The position numbers and the translations under genes are program-made. Positions 27,864 to 36,424 of a stretch of 64,000 bases of DNA are shown one piece after another (position 1 is the first letter of the stretch; the number at the start of each line of letters is the position of its first letter). Where the stretch lies: contig NZ_JAPZBC010000001.1 of NCBI RefSeq assembly GCF_027460265.1, positions 1,612,001 through 1,676,000 of the forward strand. Reading direction: 5' to 3'. The notes beneath the pieces are model-generated. The model searched no databases and was not told where the DNA came from. It worked only from the letters and a program-made list of their open reading frames with translations. The DNA comes from Streptomyces sp. WMMC940 (GTDB taxonomy: Bacteria > Actinomycetota > Actinomycetes > Streptomycetales > Streptomycetaceae).

Positions 27864-28628
27864 CTACCGCTGGATGGTTCCCGGGGTGATCGTCACACGC
27901 TCGCACTCGATGAAGTCCTCCATCGCCGACGCCTCCCCGGCGGTCCCGTCGAGGGCGCACGGCACATCGGCCGCGGCGACCAGGTACCGGGCGCCGGCGC
28001 CGTCGTCCTCCGTGAACCCGTTGACGACGCCGCGCGGCAGGGACTCGATCTCGGAGAGGATCCCGAAGACCAGGGCGTTCACGCGTGGGGTCTGCCCCGG
28101 CATCCGCACCACGCTGGTCGTACCGGCCGCCAGGGCCGGGGCCAGGGAGCAGATGAGCAGGGCGACCGGTGACCTGCGCGGCACGACGATTCCCGCCACA
28201 CCGCGCGGGCGCCGCAGGACGAGGGCGCAGTTGCCCGGGGCGACTTCGAGGGCGCGCCCGTGCCCGGTGCGTACGAGCGAGGCGAAGTACCGCAGCCGCG
28301 AGGGCACCGTCTCCGCCTCGAAGCGCGCGTGCGGCCTCGGCCTTCCGTCCGCCTGGGCCAGCGCCTCGGTCAACTGCCCGATGTGCGCGGCGAACACGTC
28401 CGCCATCTCGTGCAGGGTCCTCGCACGCAGATGCCGGTCGTCCTTCCAGCGGGTCTCGGCGAAGGCCCGCCGGGCCGCCGCGAGGGCCCGCGCCGCCATC
28501 TCCTGCCCTTCGGCGGCGCGTCCGTCCGTATCCCGCTCCCCCCGCGCCGGACGGATGTCGGCGCCGCCTCGGCCACCCGGACCCACCCAGGTGCCGTCGA
28601 TCCAGTGCAACGCGGTCCCAGTCGTCAT
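27864..28628 (-). pseudogene. Aldehyde dehydrogenase remnant with internal deletion
   Basis: A 254-residue reading frame with the N-terminal NAD-binding half of an aldehyde dehydrogenase: a WIDGTWVG start, ARRAFAETRWKDD, and a segment VVPRRSPVALLICSLAPALAAGTTSVVR equivalent to the usual proline-rich NAD-site region. Full-length enzymes have about 480 residues. The catalytic Cys and Glu regions are absent. The last 20 residues (MEDFIECERVTI) look like the conserved C-terminal tail. The simplest reading is an in-frame deletion of the catalytic domain. It starts at ATG 28628. It cannot be an active dehydrogenase as it stands. Confidence 0.65.
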
Positions 28629-28655
28629 GGCTCACTCCCAGCTTCGTCCGGAGCG

Positions 28656-28820
28656 ATGAGTGAACGGACACGTCGTCGTTTCGGTGCTTCGCCGCCCGAC
28701 ATGGCCGCCGTACCGGACGACGCCGGGCGCCGTGTGCGGCGCCCGGCCCGCATCGGCCGCCTCCGCGCCGACGCCGCCGGTGTACCCGAGTGGCAGATCC
28801 GTCTCGTGCAAGAACGCTGA
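28656..28820 (+). CDS. Possible small ORF, 54 residues
   Basis: A short basic Arg-rich frame (MSERTRRRFGAS ... EWQIRLVQER) diverges from the aldehyde dehydrogenase remnant. Third-position GC rises to Streptomyces levels only in its second half, and the upstream purine run is too close to the ATG. No family recognised. It may be spurious. Confidence 0.25.
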   Translation: MSERTRRRFGASPPDMAAVPDDAGRRVRRPARIGRLRADAAGVPEWQIRLVQER

Positions 28821-29125
28821 TCGGTCTCGTGGTGGAGTCGCTCGGACTTCCGTGGCGCCCGGGGCGCCCGCTCAGCCGTTCCGGTGATGACCGGCTGATC
28901 TGGGAGGACTCGCCGCACCGCCCGCACCGGCGGTGGTCCCGGCGGTCGCCGCCGGCTCACCGGCGGGTGGCCCGTCCCACGGGCCGTCCCACCATGCTGC
29001 CGTCCCCGGGTGCCGGGCGCAACGCGAGCCCGGAACGCCCCGTGCTCCGGGCCTCACCCTCCTGGTCCGGGCGGTCGCGCCGGGCGGGGCCGCCCGGACC
29101 AGGCGCGACCGGGGCGCAGCGGCCC
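28821..29125. other. Gene-free interval
   Basis: About 305 bp between the possible small ORF and the DUF402 gene. GC-rich, with several short GGCCG/CGGCC inverted repeats but no convincing gene. Confidence 0.5.
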
Positions 29126-29734
29126 TCAGCGCCGGTCCGGGGAGCCGCCGTCCGCCAGGGCCACGGGTGCGGGGACGTCCCACCCGGCGGGCGGTGTCCA
29201 TTCCCGCCACCGCTCCCACCAGCACTCTCCGCGCTCGACGAGACGGGCGACGCGGGAGGCGGCCGCCCGCACGGCGACCGCCTCCTCGGACGAGAAACCG
29301 CCCGTGCGCACGCGTTCCTCGAAGTGCTCGACGTCCTTCCACCGGTACGGGGAACCGTCGCCCGGGATGACGAGGTCCAGCTCGTGGTCGAGCGTGTCGA
29401 ACCCGTGCGCCGTACGGGTGTACGGCGCCTGGAAGTTGACGTACCACTCCCTCAGTCCGCCGCCCTCCCAGCGGCCCCACACCGCGTACCCCTCGCCCGG
29501 GCGCTGGAGTTGGAGCACACCGCTCGACTGCCACACGTGCGGGAAGGCGAGCCAGGGGTGCGGGCCCCAGCGGAAGTCCCCGTGACCGAAGGTGAGTGGC
29601 GTGCCCTGGGCCAGGTACACGGCGAGCGCGTGCTCGTCGTCACCGGCCACCCGCACGGGGTGGACCAGCCATTCGCGCCCGTCCAGCATCTCTCGGCGGA
29701 CGATGGCCTCACCCACGCGGAATCGTGTGTCCAT
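29126..29734 (-). CDS. DUF402 domain protein
   Basis: A 202-residue DUF402-family protein. The family blocks are a two-Trp strand (VWGRWEGGGLREWYVNFQAPYTRTAHGFDTLDHELDLVI) followed by the conserved acidic segment (DGSPYRWKDVEHFEERV). DUF402 proteins include nucleoside di- and triphosphate phosphatases and FomD-like hydrolases; the Asp/Glu cluster here fits metal binding. The substrate is unknown. It starts at ATG 29734 and is probably monocistronic. Confidence 0.8.
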   Translation of the reverse strand: MDTRFRVGEAIVRREMLDGREWLVHPVRVAGDDEHALAVYLAQGTPLTFGHGDFRWGPHPWLAFPHVWQSSGVLQLQRPGEGYAVWGRWEGGGLREWYVNFQAPYTRTAHGFDTLDHELDLVIPGDGSPYRWKDVEHFEERVRTGGFSSEEAVAVRAAASRVARLVERGECWWERWREWTPPAGWDVPAPVALADGGSPDRR

Positions 29735-29812
29735 GGGGTGCCACCCTACGGCGGCGGGCGGACGGGCCGGCGGCGCCGGCGGGTCGGCCGCCGCGGGGGC
29801 TCGCGGGAGGGG

Positions 29813-30160
29813 TCAGCCGGACGGCGACGGGCAGAGCCGCACCCCCCGCACGGCGTTGCCGCCGGTGCCGTACCCGGGGAACGTGACCGTCGTCCCGGGC
29901 TGCACCTCACGGCACGGCACGTCGGTGCCGTCGGCGTACTCGACCGTCAGCCGGTACGCGGTGTCGCAGCCGTTGCCGACATGGGTGTAGCGCCAGCTCG
30001 CCGCGTACTGGACGCACCCGGGAGCCGGTTCGCCTTCCCCGGACGCTGCCGGCGCCGCCTGGGCCGCGCCGGCCGAGAACAGCGCGACCATCATCACTGC
30101 GCCGACAATTGAACCACTCCACTGCTTAGCCCCTAATTCGAGTTCAGAGGTTGAATTCAT
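29813..30160 (-). CDS. Secreted proteinaceous alpha-amylase inhibitor (tendamistat type)
   Basis: A 115-residue exported protein whose mature part (from about residue 36) matches the tendamistat family. It has a Cys followed closely by SWRY, carrying the Trp-Arg-Tyr triplet that inserts into the active site of alpha-amylase. Four cysteines lie at spacings suited to two disulfides (PGCV, NGCD, VPCRE, RLCP). A hydrophobic signal segment ([18 protein letters not shown]) precedes the cleavage site. If ATG 30160 is the start, the acidic n-region is unusual and codon 9 is TTA, which needs the bldA tRNA. GTG/ATG starts nearer the signal peptide (30097-30091 region) would remove both oddities. Confidence 0.8.
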   Translation of the reverse strand: MNSTSELELGAKQWSGSIVGAVMMVALFSAGAAQAAPAASGEGEPAPGCVQYAASWRYTHVGNGCDTAYRLTVEYADGTDVPCREVQPGTTVTFPGYGTGGNAVRGVRLCPSPSG

Positions 30161-30461
30161 ATGGCCAGTCTGGAGTAGCGGGGAGCGGCCCGTTGCCCTT
30201 TTCTCGAGAGAGATGACTTCAGATCATGAAGTGAACCCCGCGCGGACCGGCGGCGGCGTCGCGACCTCGCCACGCGACGACGCGCCGTACGTCCTCCCCC
30301 TCCCCGATGTGGTGCTGCAGGTCTGCCTGTGGGGAACCCCACGCCCTCGCCCGGACCGCGGTCCGGGCGGACCCGCTGCGCCGCAGGGCGCCACCCACCC
30401 CCGTTGGCGCGGGGCACACCGGCCGGAGGAGACTGGGGACCGGACAGAAAGGGAGTGGGAC
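30161..30461. promoter_or_regulatory. Divergent intergenic region, amylase inhibitor / msrA
   Basis: About 300 bp between divergent genes. The left part (30100-30220) is low in GC for this genome and probably holds the amylase inhibitor promoter. A rightward open frame precedes msrA in phase from 30213 but has no domain character and is not called coding. Confidence 0.4.
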
Positions 30462-30983
30462 ATGACTGCCCGAACCGAGAGGGCCGTGCTGGCGGGCGGC
30501 TGTTTCTGGGGGATGCAGGACCTCATCCGCAGACAGCCGGGCGTGCTGGCGACCCGGGTCGGCTACACCGGCGGCGACACCCCCGACGCCACGTACCGGA
30601 ACCACGGGGACCACGCCGAGGCGATCGAGATCGTCTACGACCCCGGTGCGACGAGCTACCGGGATCTGCTGGAGTTCTTCTTCCAGATCCACGACCCGAC
30701 CACCAAGGACCGTCAGGGCAACGACATCGGCCGCAGCTACCGCTCCGCGATCTACTACACGGACGAGGAGCAGCGGCGCGTCGCGGTCGACACCATCGCC
30801 GACGTCGAGGCGAGCGGACTGTGGCCGGGCTCGGTGGTGACCGAGGTGGAGCCCGAGGGCGACTTCTGGGAGGCGGAGCCGGAGCACCAGGACTACCTGG
30901 AGCGGTACCCGGACGGCTACACCTGCCACTTCCCCCGCCCCGGCTGGAAGCTCCCCCGGCGCGCCGCCGACGCGACGAGCTGA
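30462..30983 (+). CDS. msrA: Peptide methionine (S)-S-oxide reductase
   Basis: MsrA of 173 residues repairs methionine-S-sulfoxide in oxidised proteins. The catalytic GCFWG motif lies at residues 12-16, with the family blocks [23 protein letters not shown] and [25 protein letters not shown] 30462 follows a GGGAG site with a 6-nt spacer. It is the last housekeeping gene before the biosynthetic cluster. Confidence 0.93.
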   Translation: MTARTERAVLAGGCFWGMQDLIRRQPGVLATRVGYTGGDTPDATYRNHGDHAEAIEIVYDPGATSYRDLLEFFFQIHDPTTKDRQGNDIGRSYRSAIYYTDEEQRRVAVDTIADVEASGLWPGSVVTEVEPEGDFWEAEPEHQDYLERYPDGYTCHFPRPGWKLPRRAADATS

Positions 30984-31149
30984 CCGCCGCACGGCGAACC
31001 CCTCCTCGGACAGGCGTGGCAGTGAGCGGCGAGGGGGCGCTCGGCCGGGCCGGCCAGGGGCGCCCGGTCGGCCGGCCGGCCGGTTCAGGCCGTCGTGCAC
31101 ACCCGGGGGCCCGCGGGGGCTCTGCGCCCGCCGGGGTCTCGGACCCCTC

Positions 31150-33207
31150 TCACCACCGGTTGCAGTCCGGGCGGACGCCGGCGGGAAGTGCCGTCCGGGC
31201 GTTTCGGGTCGGGGTTCTCTGCGGGCGCCGGGATCGGCGCTCGGTGGCCGGTTCGCCGGGCGTGGTCGTGGACTCCGCGATCTGCTGCCGACCTCTCTCG
31301 CGGTCCAGGCCGTCGTGCCAGAGGGTGTCCAGCAGACGTTCACGGGCGTAGGCCCGGGTCACCGCGGGGATCGCGTAGTGGGCGGCGTCGTTCTCCCACC
31401 GGATGCTGATGAGGTGACTGTCGACGAAGCGCTCGAGCTGACGTTCCACCGTGCGGCTGTCGCTGCCGAGGAGCTCGACGACGGAGTCGGTGGTGAACTG
31501 CCTCGACGGGAGGATGCTCAGCAGCCGGAAGACGCTCCGCTCCACTCGGCCCAGTCCCTCGTAGCTGCGGTCGTACCGGGACCGCACGTCGAGGTCCCCC
31601 AGGCGCAGCTCGTCCAGCAGCTTGTCGGCACAGGCCAGCTGCAGGGCCAGACCGGACAGGGTGAGCCCCGGGCTGCCGTTCAGGCGGCCCCCGAGGCACC
31701 GCACCGCCAGGGGGAGGCCGCCGACGGTCTCCACGAGCTCTTCGGCGGCCTGCCGCTCCCGGCGCACCCGCGCGAACCCGATGATGTGGGAGAGCAACTC
31801 ACTGCCCTCCGCCGTGTCCATGGCATCCAGGTCGATGTTCCAGGCGCCGTCCAGGCCGTGGAGCCGCCTGCGGCTGGTGATGACGACGGCACACTCCGGA
31901 TCGCCGGGAAGCAGCGGGCGCACCTCCGCCGGTGAGGATACGTCGTCCAGCAGGACCAGCAGCCGCCGGCCGACCGTGGTCGACCTGAACAGCTTGGACC
32001 GTTCCTGGAGGTCGGCCGGGATGTCGCCGGCCGGCGTGCCCAGGGCCCGAAGGAATCCGTGGAGTACGTCCGCGGGGCCGGTGGAGCCGGGCAGGTCCGC
32101 GTAGAGCTGCCCGTCCTGGAAGAGCGATCGCACGGTGTGGGACAGGTGCACCGCGAGCGCGGTCTTCCCCACTCCCGGCATACCGCTGATGACGGCGACC
32201 GGGGTGGCCGTGCGAGGACGGGTGTGCTCCTCGTCCCCGGCCAGGACCGCGGGCGCCTGTGCGACGACGGACCGCCGCCCGGTGAAATCCGTCAGGTCGG
32301 GCGGGAGTTGGGCAGGTACGGGGAAGCCCTGGGCGGCGGGGCGGGCCGGGGGCGCGGCGCTCGCCACGGGCACCGTCGGCTTCTCGGGCTCGGGAGGCGG
32401 GGCGGCGGTCCGATGGTGCTGCTCGATGGGGACGGTACGGCGGCGCGGCTCGGAGGGCACACCGACGGTGCCCTCCGACAGCAGCGCCTGGTGCAGGGAC
32501 CGAAGCTCCTGGCCCGGTTCGAGACCCAGGTTGTCGATCATGCTGCGCCGCAGTGCCTGGTAGACCTCCAGCGCCTCGTGGCGCCGCCCGGAGCGGTGGA
32601 GCGCGATCATCAATGAGGCGTGCACGTTCTCGTGCAGGGGGCGGCTGAGCACGAGCGACTTCAGCTCGCTGATCAGCTCCTGGTGGCGCCCCAACTGCAG
32701 ATCCGCCTCGATGCGCAGATCGAGCGTCCGCTCGCGCAGCTCCTCCAGCCGCGTGACGTAGGACGACAGCAGGCCACCCGGCACGACGTCGACCAGTGCG
32801 GAGCCCCGCCAGCGCCCGAGGGCGCGCTTGAGGACGTCGGCCGCCGCGGCCGGCTCGCCCTTCTTGAGCAGTGTTTTTCCTTCGTCGGCTTCCACTTCGA
32901 ATTGGTGGAGGTCGGTGCAGGCATCCGGGACGGCCAGAGTATATCCCCCCGGCCGGGTGAGCAGAATTTCCGCCGAATTGCGAGCGGTAAGGATTTTTCG
33001 GAGCTTGTAGATGTATGTCTGAAGGGTGGTCATCGCACTCGCGGGAGGATCGTTCTCCCAGAGTTCGTCGATCAACTCCGACGTCTGCACGAGGGTGTTT
33101 CTCCGCATCAGCAGAAGGGCGATCACCTGACGCGGCTTGGGCGCGGTGGGCACGACATTTCGCGTGCCGTCGAGAATTTCTAACGGCCCGAGCAGCCGAA
33201 AATCCAT
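31150..33207 (-). CDS. SARP-family pathway activator with NB-ARC domain (TTA codon)
   Basis: AfsR/DnrI-type regulator of 685 residues. The N-terminal OmpR-like DNA-binding domain (about 1-95) is followed by a bacterial transcriptional activation domain (about 100-245) and, after a Pro-rich linker, an NB-ARC ATPase (FTGR, then P-loop GMPGVGKTAL near residue 350). It ends after a winged-helix region. It is larger than DnrI-type SARPs (about 270) but lacks the TPR tail of AfsR. Start ATG 33207 gives codon 9 as TTA (33183-33181), so translation should depend on the bldA tRNA. Divergent from the deoxysugar gene at 33981, it is the likely activator of the anthracycline cluster. Confidence 0.9.
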   Translation of the reverse strand: MDFRLLGPLEILDGTRNVVPTAPKPRQVIALLLMRRNTLVQTSELIDELWENDPPASAMTTLQTYIYKLRKILTARNSAEILLTRPGGYTLAVPDACTDLHQFEVEADEGKTLLKKGEPAAAADVLKRALGRWRGSALVDVVPGGLLSSYVTRLEELRERTLDLRIEADLQLGRHQELISELKSLVLSRPLHENVHASLMIALHRSGRRHEALEVYQALRRSMIDNLGLEPGQELRSLHQALLSEGTVGVPSEPRRRTVPIEQHHRTAAPPPEPEKPTVPVASAAPPARPAAQGFPVPAQLPPDLTDFTGRRSVVAQAPAVLAGDEEHTRPRTATPVAVISGMPGVGKTALAVHLSHTVRSLFQDGQLYADLPGSTGPADVLHGFLRALGTPAGDIPADLQERSKLFRSTTVGRRLLVLLDDVSSPAEVRPLLPGDPECAVVITSRRRLHGLDGAWNIDLDAMDTAEGSELLSHIIGFARVRRERQAAEELVETVGGLPLAVRCLGGRLNGSPGLTLSGLALQLACADKLLDELRLGDLDVRSRYDRSYEGLGRVERSVFRLLSILPSRQFTTDSVVELLGSDSRTVERQLERFVDSHLISIRWENDAAHYAIPAVTRAYARERLLDTLWHDGLDRERGRQQIAESTTTPGEPATERRSRRPQRTPTRNARTALPAGVRPDCNRW

Positions 33208-33450
33208 CTCGTCCCCCGTTCGATGACATGTGCTCTTTGCGCGATATTCGCAAGAGACCAACTGTAATCTTTACGCGGTAGACCCTTGCCGCACAACTGG
33301 AAAAGGTCATTCCATCGACGCTCGGCACACATTCAGGCCACTGCCCACCCCGCGGCCGCCGGGCTCGCGACGCGCACCCCGGGAGGCGTCCCGTCGGCCA
33401 CATCCGACGGGCTTGGCGCCGGCGCGGCCGGACGCCCGGGGAACAGTTAA

Positions 33451-33469
33451 TTGAAACTTGAAATTGAAA
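33451..33469. repeat. Three near-tandem TTGAAA hexamers
   Basis: TTGAAA occurs at 33451, 33458 and 33464 in an AT-rich island of a very GC-rich genome, between the SARP gene and the first deoxysugar gene. It could be a regulator-binding array or promoter DNA. Confidence 0.6.
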
Positions 33470-33691
33470 TGCGGACCGATTCCGGTACCGACCCGGGTGG
33501 AGCCAGCCGTCGAGGTGCGGAGTCATCAGCGGTGGAGACACGACGGACGCGCGGTCTCCCGGTGGTCACCCGGTGTTCTCGAACCGTGTGGCCCGTCGTT
33601 GCCCGACTTCGCCGTTGCCGCATGACGGCGACCGGGTCCGACGGGACACCATCGCGTGGGGTCGTCATGCACGTACCCTCGGGTCCCGTCC

Positions 33692-33709
33692 TCGAGGAAC
33701 GGTCGAACC
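33692..33709. promoter_or_regulatory. Candidate SARP box (TCGAGGA-N4-TCGAACC)
   Basis: Two TCGA-containing heptamers start exactly 11 bp apart, the spacing of DnrI/ActII-ORF4-type direct repeats (consensus near TCGAGC[G/C]). It is 272 bp upstream of the GTG at 33981, rather far, so a leader or another target is possible. Confidence 0.4.
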
Positions 33710-33980
33710 GAACGCCCGGCTCCGGACGGACGCCGGTATTCCGCCGGTCTGGCCCCAGGACGGCCCCAGCGGTGCGCGTCCCGGTGACCGGAACCCGCCG
33801 CCGTCCGGCCCGCCGGCCGCCCCGCCTCCCGGGAAGGTCCAGGGGAATTCGAGGTCCTTGCGGGCCGTCCGCACTGTACTGAGCCGTGCGCGCCGCCGGC
33901 GGCCCCGCCCCTGAGCCGGAGCGTACGAGGACACCGGTACCGGCCGCTCCCACCGACAGCGCGGCCCGGAGGACCGCCGC

Positions 33981-35498
33981 GTGCCCGACACCCTGTCCTG
34001 CCAGCGTGAAGGAACCCCGGTGAACCGAATCGTCCAGCCGCGCCCGCCCTTGCCCCCACCCCTCTCCGGTACACTCCCGGCCCGTCTCGCGAGGTCGGCC
34101 CTCACCGAGGAGTGCAGGGTCGAGCAGGCGACCTCGTTCGCTTCGTGGTTCGCCGCCGCCCGTGAACGGTCCGGTCTGCGGGTCGCACGAGTGGAACTCG
34201 ACAGCCTGCCGGACTGGGACCGGGACCCGCGTACGGGTGCGCTGCGCCACCGCAGCGGTGGCTTCTTCGCCATCGACGGCATCGGGGTCCGCTACCCCTC
34301 CGGCCCGGTTCCCCACTGGCAGCAGCCGATCATCCATCAGCCGGAGATCGGCGTACTGGGTCTGCTGGCCCGCGAGTTCGACGGGGTGCTGCACTTCCTG
34401 ATGCAGGCCAAGGTCGAACCCGGCAACAAGAACCACCTGCAGCTCTCCCCCACCGTGCAGGCCACCCGCAGCAACTTCCTGCGGCTGCACAAGGGCCGCG
34501 GTGTGCCCTATCTGACGTATTTCCAGGAGAGGACCCGGCACCACGTCGTCGCCGACGTCCTCCAGTCGGAACAGGGTGCCTGGTTCTTCCGCAAGCGGAA
34601 CCGGAACATCGTCGTGGAGGTCACGGAGGACGTCGTCGTCGAGGAGGACTTCCGCTGGATGACGCTCGGTGAGATATACCGGCTGCTGGCGGTCGAGGAC
34701 ATCGTCAACATGGACACGCGTACGACGCTGTCCTGCCTTCCCCTGGCCGGCGGCGGTATCGACGCCGTGCTGGACACCGGTGACGGATTCCGGGAAGCGC
34801 TGGTCCGCTCCTGCGCCGGTGGACAGGCCGGTGCGCACGGCACGGAGGAGATCCTGAGCTGGATCACCGAGCACCGCGCCCAGGGGGATCTCACCACGTA
34901 CCCGGTGCCGTTGGGCGAACTGCGGGACTGGCGCAGCTCTCCGGACCGGATCTCCCATGACAGCGGCCGCTTCTTCTCCGTGATCGGGGTGACCGTCACG
35001 GCCGGCACCCGCGAGGTCGGCGGCTGGTCGCAGCCGATGGTCGAGCCGCACGGGATCGGTGTGATCGCCGTGCTGGTCAAGGAGATCGGCGGAGTGCTCC
35101 ACGCGCTGATGCGGGCCGGCGCGCAACCCGGCTACGTGGACGGCGTCGAGCTGTCCCCCACCGTCCAGTGCGTCCCGGAGAGCTACGAGGTGTTGCCCGG
35201 AGAGGCGCGGCCGCGCTTCCTGGACGACGTGCTGTCGGCCCCGCCGGAGCGGATCAGGTTCTCCTGTCTGCTGTCCGAGGAGGGCGGCCGATTCCACCAC
35301 GCCCTGAACCGTTACCTCGTCGTCGAGGCCGACGGCGCGGCCGAGGCGCTGGAGGACGGGGAGCACCGCTGGCTGACGCTGCACCAGCTCAGCGGCCTCC
35401 TGCGGCACAGCCACTACCTCAACGTCCAGGCCCGCAGCCTGGTCGCCTGCCTGCACGGCCTGCTGGCCGCGCGACAGGGTGCGGCATCACCACGGTGA
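33981..35498 (+). CDS. NDP-hexose 2,3-dehydratase
   Basis: Removes the C-2 hydroxyl of the NDP-4-keto-6-deoxyhexose, the committed step to 2,6-dideoxysugars (DnmT/EvaA type). The 505-residue protein is an internal duplication, as in the family. Each half contains a Trp-rich (S/V)PHWxQPI-like strand, a GVLGLLAREFDGVLHFLMQAKVEPG-type block and an LSPTVQ motif (about residues 155 and 395), ending in a dimer-like HxWLTLxQLxxLL segment. GTG 33981 has a strong GGAGG site; GTG 34020 (492 residues) is the alternative. It indicates that at least one 2-deoxysugar decorates the product. Confidence 0.88.
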   Translation: MPDTLSCQREGTPVNRIVQPRPPLPPPLSGTLPARLARSALTEECRVEQATSFASWFAAARERSGLRVARVELDSLPDWDRDPRTGALRHRSGGFFAIDGIGVRYPSGPVPHWQQPIIHQPEIGVLGLLAREFDGVLHFLMQAKVEPGNKNHLQLSPTVQATRSNFLRLHKGRGVPYLTYFQERTRHHVVADVLQSEQGAWFFRKRNRNIVVEVTEDVVVEEDFRWMTLGEIYRLLAVEDIVNMDTRTTLSCLPLAGGGIDAVLDTGDGFREALVRSCAGGQAGAHGTEEILSWITEHRAQGDLTTYPVPLGELRDWRSSPDRISHDSGRFFSVIGVTVTAGTREVGGWSQPMVEPHGIGVIAVLVKEIGGVLHALMRAGAQPGYVDGVELSPTVQCVPESYEVLPGEARPRFLDDVLSAPPERIRFSCLLSEEGGRFHHALNRYLVVEADGAAEALEDGEHRWLTLHQLSGLLRHSHYLNVQARSLVACLHGLLAARQGAASPR

Positions 35499-35588
35499 GG
35501 GAGCCGAGGAGCCTGCCGGACACGGTCGAGCGGTGGCTGGCCCACCGGTGATCCGGGGGGCCGCCACCGCTCGTCGCACCGCCGTGGC

Positions 35589-36206
35589 TCAGGCGGACCG
35601 CAACGCCCGGTCGATCGCCAGGCACTCGGTGTAGTCGGGCAGCAGACCGTCCGACGCGGCCTTCTCCAGGGTGGGTGCCGCGAGGTCGCGCTCGGACAGG
35701 ATCGGATCGATGTCGCCCGGGATGGGCAGGGCCAGTTCCGGGTCGAGGATCGACAGCGCCAGCTCGTTCTCCGGGACGTACGCGCCGGAGAGCAGATAGG
35801 AGACGACGGTGTCGTCCTCGAACGCGACGAAGCCGTGGGCCACGCCGACGGGGAAGTACACGGCGCGAAATGTCTCGGTGTCCAGCAGCACGGCGTCCCA
35901 CCTGCCGAAGGTCGGCGATCCCACCCGGATGTCCAGCGCGATGTCGAGCGTCCTCCCCCGCGCGCAGTAGACGTACTTGCCGCACCCCGGCGGTGTCAGG
36001 GTGTAGTGCAACCCGCGCACCACACCCCTGCGTGACCTGCTGTGATTGGTCTGGGCCACGCGGAACAGCGAAAGCCCGGTGGCGCCCGAGAACGCCGACT
36101 CCTGGTAGGGCGATACGAAGATGCCGCGCTCGTCGTCGAACACCCGTGGGGTGAATTCCATCGCGCCCTCGACGAGAAGTGCCCGCGACTGCATGGTGGA
36201 AACCAT
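35589..36206 (-). CDS. NDP-4-keto-6-deoxyhexose 3,5-epimerase
   Basis: RmlC/EvaD/DnmU-type cupin epimerase of 205 residues, which would convert the D-configured keto sugar to the L series. Motifs: DDERGIFVSPYQESAF, QTNHSRSRRGVVRGLHYT (catalytic His), GKYVYCARG, DIRVGSPTFGRWDAVLLD and VGVAHGFVAFEDDT. It converges on the 2,3-dehydratase and lies downstream of the UvrA-like gene on the same strand, 219 nt away. ATG 36206 follows GGAG. Whether it acts at C-3, C-5 or both is not decidable by eye. Confidence 0.88.
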   Translation of the reverse strand: MVSTMQSRALLVEGAMEFTPRVFDDERGIFVSPYQESAFSGATGLSLFRVAQTNHSRSRRGVVRGLHYTLTPPGCGKYVYCARGRTLDIALDIRVGSPTFGRWDAVLLDTETFRAVYFPVGVAHGFVAFEDDTVVSYLLSGAYVPENELALSILDPELALPIPGDIDPILSERDLAAPTLEKAASDGLLPDYTECLAIDRALRSA

Positions 36207-36424
36207 AACGGACTCCGATTCAAAGCCGTGGTGCTCGGTCTGGGTTCCGTGTGGGCCTGGGCCCCGTGTCCGGCGGGTCGGGATTCGCTGCTCTCCAGTG
36301 GGCCCGGGTGCTGCCGATGGTGTCCGCGGCGTCTCGCACGCGCCTCAACGACGGCTGGACCAGGCCCGGCCGGCACGCGGCGCGGACCGGTCCCCGCGTC
36401 GGGTGGGGACGGCGAAGCCCGTCC

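Larger units (their letters stand above)
33208..33980. promoter_or_regulatory. Large divergent regulatory region, SARP / 2,3-dehydratase
   Basis: About 770 bp without a supported gene. The SARP-proximal part (33208-33300 and 33440-33480) is AT-rich and probably contains its promoter. Notable elements are three near-tandem TTGAAA hexamers at 33451-33469 and a candidate SARP box at 33692-33709. Short frames across it lack codon bias and motifs. Confidence 0.5.

Noticed and set aside
33451..33882. Rightward TTG-started 143-codon frame
   Set aside because: No ribosome binding site, Arg/Pro-rich, starts inside the TTGAAA repeats; more likely regulatory DNA.
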